A stretch of DNA of 64,000 nucleotides from Hugenholtzia roseola DSM 9546 (GTDB lineage Bacteria > Bacteroidota > Bacteroidia > Cytophagales > Bernardetiaceae): NCBI RefSeq assembly GCF_000422585.1, contig NZ_KE383879.1, forward strand, positions 29,290 through 93,289. Reading direction: 5' to 3'. The number at the start of each line of letters is the position of its first letter. Position 1 is the first letter of the stretch. Below, piece after piece: positions 26,787-34,724 of this stretch. The notes below the pieces were generated by a model. That model made no database searches. It saw nothing but the letters and a program-made list of their open reading frames with translations, and was not told where the DNA came from. Position numbers and translations under genes: made by a program.

Positions 26787-27539
26787 TTATTGAGCGGCAT
26801 CAAAATAATACCAAATAGCCGTCTGGGGCGTAACTTGGTCTTTCAAAACCATTTTAGTAGGCGTGAGTTCCTCAATCTGCATGATGCGGTCGAAGATGTC
26901 TTTGATTTCGATGCGCGACTCTTGTGAGTGCAGACTCCATCTGCCTCTGACAAAACTTTGGGCTTGATTATTGAGAAGACGCTCGGCATTGTAGGCTAAA
27001 TTTCCTGTGTCTTGTGTTTGGGCATACAAAACAAGGGTGTGCCTTTTTTCATTGTCTTCAATAATCTCTTGGGTATTATTGAGTTTGATAGACATAAATT
27101 TCCACGTCTTCTGCTCGCCGTTGGTTAGGCGTGTCGTAACGGGAACAAAAGGTTCTTCTACTTTGATGGTGCGCTCCACCGTAACTGCGCCCACCTCGTT
27201 GGTTAGGGTAATAGAAACTTTAAACTCGCCGACGGTGCTAAAAGTGTGTGTTAGGGTGTAAAGATTGCCCTCTTTTTCACCTGCTAAGGTCTGCGAACCT
27301 ACTTTCCATTCGTGGCTTGTCGCCTCGCCACCTGAACCGTTGGCGCGAAAAGTCATTTCTGTATTGACTAAAACAGTCGTATCGCTCGAAGGGTTGCTAA
27401 TCAAAACGCGCGGACGCTCTGGGCTTGGGGCGATGTCGTCATCAGAACCGCCATCTTTACAAGCCGTAAGCAAACTGACACTAAGCAATAGCACAAGCCA
27501 GAGCTTATTAGAAAAAAAAGAAGAAATAGAAGCGAACAT
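26787..27539 (-). CDS. PKD-domain lipoprotein
   Basis: A lipoprotein signal peptide ends at LLTAC (Cys 27), followed by an acidic, disordered linker (KDGGSDDDIAPSPERP). Residues about 42-128 form a PKD/Ig-like beta domain with NTEMTFRANGSGGEATSHEWKVG and a typical YTLTHTFSTVGEFKVSITLTNEVG strand pair. The last 120 residues resemble the lipocalin-like tail domains of Bacteroidota lipoproteins (TWKFMSIKLN..., GRWSLHSQESRIEI). It should be surface- or periplasm-exposed, perhaps binding glycans or protein; its real ligand is unknown. A TATCTTTG box lies at 27675-27682. Confidence 0.75.
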   Translation of the reverse strand: MFASISSFFSNKLWLVLLLSVSLLTACKDGGSDDDIAPSPERPRVLISNPSSDTTVLVNTEMTFRANGSGGEATSHEWKVGSQTLAGEKEGNLYTLTHTFSTVGEFKVSITLTNEVGAVTVERTIKVEEPFVPVTTRLTNGEQKTWKFMSIKLNNTQEIIEDNEKRHTLVLYAQTQDTGNLAYNAERLLNNQAQSFVRGRWSLHSQESRIEIKDIFDRIMQIEELTPTKMVLKDQVTPQTAIWYYFDAAQ

Positions 27540-27674
27540 AAGTGATAAGGCGTATTTAAAAGATTAAAACAATAGAAGGAAAATCGAAACAAAATCGAAA
27601 CAAAAACCAAATAGGGCTATTTCTGCCAAGACCCCGCTACTTGGAAAAACGTTGCAAAAGCAGGTTTGTAGCCC

Positions 27675-27682
27675 CAAAGATA
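27675..27682 (-). promoter_or_regulatory. -7 promoter box for the PKD lipoprotein; contents of the 27540-28064 gap
   Basis: Minus strand TATCTTTG, about 136 bases before the lipoprotein ATG. The rest of the 525-base gap is AT-rich, with no gene or strong hairpin that I can see. The apaG promoter was not identified. Confidence 0.4.
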
Positions 27683-28064
27683 CGCAAAAGATACGTATTT
27701 TGCAGTTCGCTGCCGCTTTTAGGCGATACAGAATTGCCAAATTTGCCATTTTTTGGAAGCGTGCCTCTATTTTTTAGGTAAAATCTAACATGAGGACTTT
27801 TTTTTCTCCTTACTATCTCTTTCCTACCAAAAGCCCAAAACTGCTATTTTGAAGTCCTACTTTTTTCATTTTCTTAGGTAAAAGCCAAAATTAGACCCTA
27901 TAAAATCCAAAAAAAGCAAACAAGCCGACAAGTCTGTCTGCGATTCTACCCTTAAAATTACGTTTTAGAAGGGGCTTATATTTTGGTAGAGTCAAAAAAA
28001 ATATGCAACTTAACTCTGCGTATCCTCGAAAAATGAATTTTATCTATTCACGTATCTTCCTTAT

Positions 28065-28451
28065 ATGCTTTCTTCTATCACAGAAGGGGTTTTGGTGGCG
28101 GTAGAAACCGAATATCACCCCGAATATTCCAATCCTATCAATAACCATTACGTCTTTACGTATCGAATCCGCATAGAAAATCAGAGCGATTATGCTTTGC
28201 GCCTCTTGCGTCGTCATTGGTACATCTACGATTCTATCGGCAATCACTACGAAGTGGAGGGTGAAGGCGTTGTCGGGCAGCAGCCTCTAATTTTGCCCAA
28301 CGCGCATCATACCTACGTTTCGGGCTGCCATCTGAAAAGCGACATAGGCAAGATGTATGGCAAATATTTGATGGAGCGCGAAGTAGATGGGGTCTTGTTT
28401 TGGGTGCAAATTCCCGAATTTGCCCTTATCACGCCGATACGTTTCAATTAA
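28065..28451 (+). CDS. apaG: ApaG-family protein
   Basis: The 128-residue protein matches ApaG (DUF525): VETEYHPEYSNPINNHYVFTYRIRIENQSDYALRLLRRHWYIYDSIGNHYEVEGEGVVG, then QPLILPNAHHTYVSGCHL and GKMYGKYLM. The fold is a fibronectin-III-like beta sandwich. In enterics ApaG mutants affect cobalt resistance and magnesium efflux, but the molecular role is unclear; related domains occur in F-box proteins. Length is normal. It lies 124 bases before the ABC permease gene, which has its own promoter. Confidence 0.93.
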   Translation: MLSSITEGVLVAVETEYHPEYSNPINNHYVFTYRIRIENQSDYALRLLRRHWYIYDSIGNHYEVEGEGVVGQQPLILPNAHHTYVSGCHLKSDIGKMYGKYLMEREVDGVLFWVQIPEFALITPIRFN

Positions 28452-28486
28452 GCCAACGGATATGTAAGGCGTTCTGTTTTTTTGTG

Positions 28487-28494
28487 TAATTTTG
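28487..28494 (+). promoter_or_regulatory. -7 promoter box (TAATTTTG) of the ABC permease gene
   Basis: TAATTTTG fits the consensus and lies between apaG and the ATG at 28576. It excludes the upstream in-frame ATG at 28492 as the start. Confidence 0.5.
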
Positions 28495-28575
28495 CCCTTT
28501 CACTCTTTTTTCTCGCAAGGCTGCCAAAGGGACGCGCTCTTGTTTTTCCTTTGGGCTTCTTACTATCATTTTGAT

Positions 28576-29430
28576 ATGCAAAAAACGAACGACTGGACGG
28601 AAGAAATTACCCCTCAAACCTCCCTCTTCGACCTCAAACTGCGTCAGGTCTGGCAATATCGCGACCTGATGTTGCTCTTTGTGCGGCGCGATTTTGTGGC
28701 GCAATACAAACAAACCATCTTAGGACCTCTTTGGCACTTTATACAGCCCATCATTACCGCCTTTCTCTTTACCTTCGTTTTCAATACCATTGCGGGCATT
28801 TCTACCGAAGGCGTGCCACCTTTTCTTTTCTATCTTTCGGGTATCACTACTTGGAATTATTTTGCACGCACGCTCAATAGCACCTCGAATACCTTTGTTT
28901 CCAACGCCCATATTTTCGGAAAGGTCTATTTCCCGCGCCTTGTCATGCCGCTCTCTACGGTCATTTCGGGGCTAATTGCCTTTTCCATACAGTTCGGACT
29001 CTTTTTAGTATTTTTGGCTTATTACTATTTTTTTAAAGAAAATACCATTCTCAATCCGAATCGTTATATCCTACTCACTCCGCTTTTTCTGCTCGTTATG
29101 GCTACTTTGGGGCTGGGACTGGGTATCATCATTTCTTCGCTCACAACGCGCTACCGCGACCTTTCTATTCTTATTAGTTTTGGTGTCCAACTTTTAATGT
29201 ATATTTCCCCTGTCATTTATCCCATTTCGGCGATGCCTGCCCTTTATCGCCCCTTTGTTGCCTACAATCCCATTGCGCCTTTGATAGAAGGCTTCCGCTA
29301 TGCCTTTTTGGGCGTAGGAACTTTTGATTGGATAGGTTTGGGAATTAGTACAATTATTAGCCTGATGGTCTTTCTCATTGGCGTTGTTCTTTTCAATCGC
29401 ATCGAGCGAAACTTTATGGATACGGTCTAA
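28576..29430 (+). CDS. Polysaccharide-export type ABC permease (ABC-2, TagG/Wzm-like)
   Basis: The 284-residue protein has six hydrophobic segments and the ABC-2 family's N-terminal motif (YRDLMLLFVRRDFVAQYKQTILGPLWHFIQPI). The later GLGLGIIISSLTTRYRDL and YPISAMPALYRPFVAYNPIAPLIEGFRYAFLG stretches also fit. Such permeases flip O-antigen, teichoic acid or capsule chains across the inner membrane together with a Wzt/TagH-like ATPase. No ATPase gene follows here; a small PH-like membrane protein does. The partner may be encoded elsewhere. The start at 28576 follows the promoter at 28487. Confidence 0.88.
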   Translation: MQKTNDWTEEITPQTSLFDLKLRQVWQYRDLMLLFVRRDFVAQYKQTILGPLWHFIQPIITAFLFTFVFNTIAGISTEGVPPFLFYLSGITTWNYFARTLNSTSNTFVSNAHIFGKVYFPRLVMPLSTVISGLIAFSIQFGLFLVFLAYYYFFKENTILNPNRYILLTPLFLLVMATLGLGLGIIISSLTTRYRDLSILISFGVQLLMYISPVIYPISAMPALYRPFVAYNPIAPLIEGFRYAFLGVGTFDWIGLGISTIISLMVFLIGVVLFNRIERNFMDTV

Positions 29431-29471
29431 ATCTTATTATTTTTCTGATATGCAATTTTGCTTTATTTTTT

Positions 29472-30044
29472 ATGAAATCCATTATTGATTTTAGCTTTAA
29501 AAGATTTTTTTATGTCCTTTTATCCCAACTATTTTTCACCCTGCCGCTATGGACTTTCGGAGCGTTGCTTTTCGGGAAAATATTTGAGAAAAATCAACCT
29601 TTTTCGCCTCTTTTTTATGCCCTTAGCGGTCTGCTGCTTTTCAATTTTGGTCTGATAAGTTTTATTTTTAGTTTGATAGATATAAAAACTTGGCGTTTGG
29701 AAGGCGGGCTTTTGCAGGTCTATCATTTGGGATTTTGGAAAAAAACCTTTGTCCTTGCCGATTTAAAGACTTATTATCTTTTGGGCGTGCGTGCCAGTCG
29801 AGAGCAGGGCGCAAAGGCTTATCAAATTCTGCATCTTCATTTTTTTGAAGGTAGGAAAGGTCGGACAATTTCATTTTCTTCAAAAGATTTTAAAAATTTT
29901 GATGAACTATTAAAATTTATAGAAAAATATAACCCGAAAGAAGACGCAAAATTAGCCGATAAAAGTAGCTATCTTTTCCTATTTTTATTGGGAAGCGTCG
30001 TGCTTTTGATGATTTTTTTGGCTATCTTGCGTTGGCTATCTTAA
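29472..30044 (+). CDS. Membrane protein with a possible bacterial PH-like domain
   Basis: The 190-residue protein has two N-terminal membrane helices (about residues 10-32 and 46-68). A soluble middle follows (TWRLEGGLLQVYHLGFWKKTFVLADLKTYYLLG... then GRTISFSSKDFKNFDELLKFIEKYN), and one C-terminal helix. The middle has the strand order and ending helix of bacterial PH (bPH2/YdbT-like) domains, but I cannot confirm that. It lies 41 bases after the ABC permease gene and is probably co-transcribed. Function unknown. Confidence 0.65.
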   Translation: MKSIIDFSFKRFFYVLLSQLFFTLPLWTFGALLFGKIFEKNQPFSPLFYALSGLLLFNFGLISFIFSLIDIKTWRLEGGLLQVYHLGFWKKTFVLADLKTYYLLGVRASREQGAKAYQILHLHFFEGRKGRTISFSSKDFKNFDELLKFIEKYNPKEDAKLADKSSYLFLFLLGSVVLLMIFLAILRWLS

Positions 30045-30124
30045 AAATTGATGCCCAATAAAAAGCAAGGTGCTAATTAGGGTTGCAATAACATCTTTCA
30101 AAAGACAAATTTAATTTCTTTTCT

Positions 30125-31363
30125 ATGAAAATCTTACATACTGCCGATTGGCATTTGGGTAAAAAATTATACGACCAAGATTTTATCGCAGCGCAAGAAA
30201 AGTTTTTAGATTGGCTCTTTTTATTGATTCAAAAAGAGAAAATAGAAGTCTTGATAGTGGCAGGCGACATTTTCGATACCACACAGCCGCCTCACGAGGC
30301 ACGAAGCCTTTACTACCGTTTCTTGGCTAAAATTGTCGGGACGTTCTGTAAAAAAGTAATTATCATTGGCGGCAATCACGATTCGCCTGCTTTGCTCGAC
30401 GCGCCTAAAAATTTGCTCTCCTTTTTATCTATTTCCGTTGTGGGTGCTACCACAGATAACATAGAAGATGAAATCATTGAAATAAAAAACGAGTCAAATC
30501 AGCTTGAAATGGTAGTCTGTGCAGTCCCTTTTTTGCGCGAAAAAGACGTAAATTATTTGCGTTGGGGCGAAAATGCAACCCAAAGAGAGGCGCGTGTAAA
30601 GGAAGCAATTAGAAATCATTATCAAAAGTTAGCCCAAATTTTAGAAGAAAAAAAATACACAGAAAAAGAAGTGCCACTTTTAGCCACAGGACACCTTTTT
30701 GCACAAGGTAGCCTTACTTCTGATAGCGAAAAGGACATTTATGCAGGCAATTTAGGGCAAATTGGGGCAAAAGAGTTTCCTGCTCTTTTTCATTATATCG
30801 CCTTAGGGCATTTGCACCGCCCCCAAGAAGTGGGCAAATCTACCCATATTCGCTATTCGGGGTCGCCAATTGCGCTTAGTTTTAGTGAAATTAAAGATAC
30901 AAAATGCGTTTTAATTCTTGAATTTGAAAAAAATACACTCACCGCCGTTACGCCACAGCCTGTTCCCATTTTCCAAAAGCTATTGCGCTTAGAGGGTGAT
31001 AATATAAGTCTGAAAAGTCAAATTTCATCTCAAAACTTACCTACACAAATAGAAAACGAAGGTGAAGTTTGGGTAGAAATTATTTTGCATAGCCCCAAAA
31101 ATGACAAAAGCGAACAAACAGACCTGCGCCGTCTGATAGAAGACAAACGCCCTACTTGGAAGATTTTGCGATTTTTCCATCTTATTCAAGAAAATGGCAC
31201 AGAAGAAAACCCTTTGGCAGGACTTCGTAGCCTTTCCGAAACCAATGAAGAGGAAGTTTTCTTAAAAAAGTGCAAATCCGACAAAAAAACCATTACAGAA
31301 ATTGAGGTGATATTGCCACTCTTTCGCCAAATCCATCAAGAAATTGTTTTAAATAGCAAATGA
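30125..31363 (+). CDS. sbcD: DNA repair exonuclease SbcD (Mre11 family)
   Basis: SbcD is the nuclease of the SbcCD complex that opens DNA hairpins and processes double-strand ends. The 412-residue protein has the calcineurin-type metal ligands in order: HTADWHLG (residue 5), VAGDIFDT (45), GNHDSP (82), TGHLFA and GHLHRPQ (about 230), with a capping domain behind. Length is normal. Its stop overlaps the next gene's ATG by four bases. sbcC, which normally follows, is absent here. Confidence 0.94.
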   Translation: MKILHTADWHLGKKLYDQDFIAAQEKFLDWLFLLIQKEKIEVLIVAGDIFDTTQPPHEARSLYYRFLAKIVGTFCKKVIIIGGNHDSPALLDAPKNLLSFLSISVVGATTDNIEDEIIEIKNESNQLEMVVCAVPFLREKDVNYLRWGENATQREARVKEAIRNHYQKLAQILEEKKYTEKEVPLLATGHLFAQGSLTSDSEKDIYAGNLGQIGAKEFPALFHYIALGHLHRPQEVGKSTHIRYSGSPIALSFSEIKDTKCVLILEFEKNTLTAVTPQPVPIFQKLLRLEGDNISLKSQISSQNLPTQIENEGEVWVEIILHSPKNDKSEQTDLRRLIEDKRPTWKILRFFHLIQENGTEENPLAGLRSLSETNEEEVFLKKCKSDKKTITEIEVILPLFRQIHQEIVLNSK

Positions 31364-32013
31364 AAAAGACTTTTACAAGTGCGCTTTCACAAAAAGAATT
31401 TCCACTTTCGGAGCGCATCTGGGCAGGCGCAATTCGCCCTTCTTTGTTGGCATTGATTCAAAAAGAAGTACCTAATTTTGATGTAAATTCTTATTTAGCG
31501 AGTTCGGAATTAGATACCTACCGTCAAAAATATTGGCAGCAAAGTGTAGCACAAGAGTTTGACGAGGTTACAAATTTAGAAAAAACGGTTTTCGACGCGC
31601 TTTCCGAAAAAATAATCCTCGCCGACAAATTAGATGAAAACGCCAATAACGCCACTTGGGGAGAAAAAGTAGCCGATAAGGTCGCTTCTTTTGGTGGCAG
31701 TTGGACTTTTATCCTTTCTTTTGCTTTTTTTATTTTTTTATGGATACTTACCAATATTTGGTGGCTTTCTGATAAGGCTTTTGACCCCTATCCCTTTATT
31801 TTGCTCAACCTGCTGCTTTCCTGTTTGGCTGCGCTTCAAGCCCCCGTTATTATGATGAGCCAAAACAGACAGGAGGAAAAGGATAGAGAACGCGCCAAAA
31901 AAGATTACATGATAAACTTAAAAGCCGAACTCGAAATACGCATTTTACACGAAAAGATAGACCATCTCACCTTATTAGTGCAAAATAGTTTAGACCATTC
32001 CAAAGAGAAGTAA
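31360..32013 (+). CDS. DUF1003 membrane protein
   Basis: The 217-residue protein matches DUF1003. It has a soluble N-terminal third, then EKVADKVASFGGSWTFILSF, two membrane helices flanking DPYPFILLNLLLSCLAALQAPVIMMSQNRQEEKDRERAKKDY, and a C-terminal helix (LEIRILHEKIDHLTLLV). The family sits in the inner membrane and has no settled function. The ATG overlaps the sbcD stop (ATGA), so the two are translationally coupled, a pairing I do not recall as standard. A family B element follows. Confidence 0.88.
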   Translation: MKKTFTSALSQKEFPLSERIWAGAIRPSLLALIQKEVPNFDVNSYLASSELDTYRQKYWQQSVAQEFDEVTNLEKTVFDALSEKIILADKLDENANNATWGEKVADKVASFGGSWTFILSFAFFIFLWILTNIWWLSDKAFDPYPFILLNLLLSCLAALQAPVIMMSQNRQEEKDRERAKKDYMINLKAELEIRILHEKIDHLTLLVQNSLDHSKEK

Positions 32014-32032
32014 AAGATAAAACCTTAGTCAT

Positions 32033-32429
32033 GGCGTTGTTGCAACGATAAAAGTCTTAAATGCACCCCACCCCAAACCCCAGTAATGTTAAATTCTAAA
32101 AATTAAGTTCGAATGTAGGGACAAGGCATTGCCTTGTCCGCAGCGAGATTGAAATAAAAAAGGGTTTCCAGACCCAAAAAAAGGGTTCAGTCCAAATTTT
32201 ATTTTGTTTCAAATTTGATAAAACAAGGCTTTTTACAGAACTTAACATTACTACCCCATAAGGCGGGGCTTTTTTATCATAAAATATCTTTGCTTTGTTA
32301 TGCAAAATCCCGAAAATTAGTTTGGTTTTAGAACCCTCCCCTATGGGGGGAGGGCAGGGTGGGGTTTCAGGAGGCTTGTGCAAAGCACAAAACCCCGTTT
32401 TTTGACCTTTTGACCGTTGTAACAACGCC
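32033..32429 (+). mobile_element. Family B MITE B4, complete, with family A nested inside and 8-bp target duplication
   Basis: Terminal repeats GGCGTTGTTGCAACG (32033-32047) and CGTTGTAACAACGCC (32415-32429) are inverted with one mismatch. TTAGTCAT flanks the element on both sides (32025-32032 and 32430-32437), a perfect 8-bp target duplication. Without the nested A7 (32082-32252) the element is 226 bp and almost identical to B5 at 45225, so it moved recently. Inside are a GC-rich hairpin followed by a T run and a TATCTTTG promoter-like box (32285-32292). The right duplication begins with the stop codon of the glycosyltransferase gene. Confidence 0.9.
32082..32252. mobile_element. Family A MITE-like element, copy A7 (171 bp) nested in B4
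   Basis: It runs from AGTAATGTTAAATTCT to AACTTAACATTACT with the GGACAAGGC/GCCTTGTCC palindrome at 32119-32139. Compared with the uninterrupted B5, almost no base is duplicated or lost at the insertion point. The same B position is interrupted in B1/A3 at 7997. Confidence 0.8.
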
Positions 32430-33329
32430 TTAGTCATTCAAATAGCTACTCACAATCGTATAGTTTTTATACTCGAAGGGGCGAAACCCGAAATATTTAT
32501 CCATAAAGAAGCGAAATTTGTCCTTTAAAGAAAGTTTATTTTTAGAAATATCATGGTCAAATTTCCAATTCATGGCGGCTATGCGTGGCGCAATGGCGGC
32601 AGGGTGTGTGCCTTCAAAACGGCGCAGCGCATCAATTTGGCTATAATCAAATTCGTCAGCCACACTCACGACAATGTCTTCCATCTTTGCCTCTACTTTA
32701 TCGCCATGGAAAATCGTATCACAGGCTTTTTGTTTGCCGCGCAGGGCAGCAGGCTCACGCACCCAGCCGTAATGATGGACGCAGGCATCGATATGGCGCA
32801 CGTTGAGTTTGCGGTCGGGTGTCATGCGAAAACCTTGCGCATCACGGAAAGAGAATATATTTTTATTATTTCGGACAATTCTAATTTCTCTACGATACCA
32901 AGCAGTAGATTCAGCTACATAATCATACGAACCGTAAAAATGCAAATAATTAAGTAAAAAGCCTTCTATTTTAGGATTATCCAAATGGGCTTTCATTTCT
33001 CTACGAATGGTATCGAAATCTTGTTGGTGCAGGGCTTCGTCCCCCTGAATATAAATGCACCAATCGGCATCTTGTCCGATGGCTTGAAAGGCTTTGTTGG
33101 TTTCGTCTGCCAAAACGCGCCCCCCTGTGCGTAGGGTTTCGTCCCAGACGGTTTCGATGATTTTGATTTTAGGGTCTATTTGTGCTGCAATTTTTAAAGT
33201 ATCATCTTCGGATTTGCCCACTGCCAAGACAAAATCGTCGCAGAGGGGAAGCACCGAGCGAATAGCCTCGACAAAGGGATAGTCAAATTTGAGTCCGTTT
33301 CGTATAAAAGAAAAGCCTGTAACTTTCAT
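32430..33329 (-). CDS. Family 2-like glycosyltransferase
   Basis: The 299-residue cytoplasmic protein opens with a GT-A nucleotide-sugar fold: VTGFSFIRNGLKFDYPFVEAIRSVLPLCDDFVLAVG, then WCIYIQGDEAL, where GDE stands in for the DxD metal site near residue 93. It is a divergent GT2 relative without membrane helices. The sugar donor and acceptor are unknown. It lies 26 bases after rimK in the same direction and probably shares its transcript. A family B element has inserted exactly next to its stop codon, with the target duplication recreating the stop, so the gene is intact. Confidence 0.8.
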   Translation of the reverse strand: MKVTGFSFIRNGLKFDYPFVEAIRSVLPLCDDFVLAVGKSEDDTLKIAAQIDPKIKIIETVWDETLRTGGRVLADETNKAFQAIGQDADWCIYIQGDEALHQQDFDTIRREMKAHLDNPKIEGFLLNYLHFYGSYDYVAESTAWYRREIRIVRNNKNIFSFRDAQGFRMTPDRKLNVRHIDACVHHYGWVREPAALRGKQKACDTIFHGDKVEAKMEDIVVSVADEFDYSQIDALRRFEGTHPAAIAPRIAAMNWKFDHDISKNKLSLKDKFRFFMDKYFGFRPFEYKNYTIVSSYLND

Positions 33330-33355
33330 TTTTTTGTATTAAATGGTATTATTTT

Positions 33356-34252
33356 CTAAACGTTTTTAGGTTTTTTCAAGCTAAGTTCTAAAAACTCTAT
33401 GATTTTGCCTGCAATATCTTTTTGGGTTGCGCCTTCTATGCCTTCTAACCCAGGTGAAGAATTGACCTCCAAAATCAGGGGGCCGCGTGCCGAGGGGAGC
33501 ATATCCACCCCCGCGACGGACAAGCCCACAGCGCGTGCCGCGCCCACTGCTGCCATTTTTTCTTCCTGCGAAAGCTCTAAAACGGTACTTTTGCCGCCTC
33601 TGTGCAAATTAGAACGAAACTCCCCCTCTTTGCCCTGCCTGCGCATTGCACCGACGACTTCGCCGCCCACAACAAAGGCGCGAATGTCTGCGCCGCCTGC
33701 CTCTTTGATAAATTCCTGAATCAGGATATTTGCCTTCAAACCCGAAAAGGCTTCGATGGTAGATTTGGCGGCTTGGGGCGTTTCGGCGAGCATTACGCCT
33801 AAGCCTTGCGTGCCTTCCAAGAGTTTGATGACGACGGGCGTGCCACCGATACGCTTAATTAAATCATCTACTTCTTTATCTTTTGGGAATTTGGCAAAAA
33901 CGGTCTTGGGAATTGCAAGCCCCACACGCGAGAGCAACTGCATGGTGCGCAGCTTGTCGCGCGACTGCAAAATGCCTTGCGAACTATTTGCCGTTAGCAC
34001 CTTCAACATCTCGAATTGGCGCACTACCGCAGTTCCAAAAAAAGTAACCGAAGCACCGATACGTGGAATAATCGCGTCAGGTCTTTCTAAGGCAGCACCC
34101 TGATAGATAATCTGGGGTTTGCCCTGCTCCATCATCACGTGGCATTTGGTATGATTGACCACCTGTGCCTGATGTCCGCGCAGGGTAGCGGCTTCTACCA
34201 AACGGCGTGTAGAGTAGAGATTGGCTTCGGCAGAAAGGATATAAATTTTCAT
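33356..34252 (-). CDS. rimK: RimK-family ATP-grasp ligase
   Basis: RimK adds glutamate residues to the C-terminus of ribosomal protein S6 in E. coli; relatives make other alpha-L-glutamate conjugates. The 298-residue protein has an N-terminal pre-ATP-grasp domain ([22 protein letters not shown]...). The ATP-grasp domain has [40 protein letters not shown] and the metal site [15 protein letters not shown]. Length is normal. A TACTTTTG box on the minus strand at 34399-34406 may be its promoter. The glycosyltransferase gene follows. Confidence 0.9.
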   Translation of the reverse strand: MKIYILSAEANLYSTRRLVEAATLRGHQAQVVNHTKCHVMMEQGKPQIIYQGAALERPDAIIPRIGASVTFFGTAVVRQFEMLKVLTANSSQGILQSRDKLRTMQLLSRVGLAIPKTVFAKFPKDKEVDDLIKRIGGTPVVIKLLEGTQGLGVMLAETPQAAKSTIEAFSGLKANILIQEFIKEAGGADIRAFVVGGEVVGAMRRQGKEGEFRSNLHRGGKSTVLELSQEEKMAAVGAARAVGLSVAGVDMLPSARGPLILEVNSSPGLEGIEGATQKDIAGKIIEFLELSLKKPKNV

Positions 34253-34724
34253 AGAGAGATAGAAAAATACAAGGGGAACTACGAAAATGAATAATAAAAT
34301 TTACAAACAGTTGGATAGCATGCCTTTAAAAACATTACTATTTTTAAGCGTCAGAAGCGTGCAGAGGTAGGATAGGCGTAGAAAACTTCTCTTTTCTACA
34401 AAAGTAATATTTTTTCTATCATCAGCCCAAAATTTTGGAAAGTTCAAAAAAACTTTATTTTGGCAGTGGGTTCTGCTTTTTTATCGAGTCGCAACTTTTT
34501 AGCTAAGACTACAAAATTAAGACGCTTTTTTGGAGGAGGCTTGTGTGGAAAATAAAAGGCTTGTAGTTTTTTGAAAAAAATAGTAACTTGCAGTGGTTAG
34601 GCAGTTTGTCTCAACTTTACAGTTCTTTGGATAGTAAAAAAGCAATAAGCCTTTTTTTTTGTTTCATACGCCAAACTATAAATGCAGATAGATTATTTTG
34701 TCTTTTATACTAAATTTTAAATAT
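34253..34724. other. AT-rich divergent gap between rimK and the restriction-modification genes
   Basis: I see no gene. Minus-strand TACTTTTG at 34399-34406 is a candidate rimK promoter. A perfect 12-bp palindrome CCAAAATTTTGG lies at 34427-34438. Two near-consensus boxes on the plus strand, each one base short (TATTTTG, near 34456 and 34694), could serve the methyltransferase gene. Confidence 0.4.

Noticed and set aside
32070..32264. A 12-bp target duplication around family A copy A7
   Set aside because: The flanks agree at 8 of 12, but comparison with the uninterrupted element at 45225 shows the right flank is ordinary family B sequence, so no duplication is needed.
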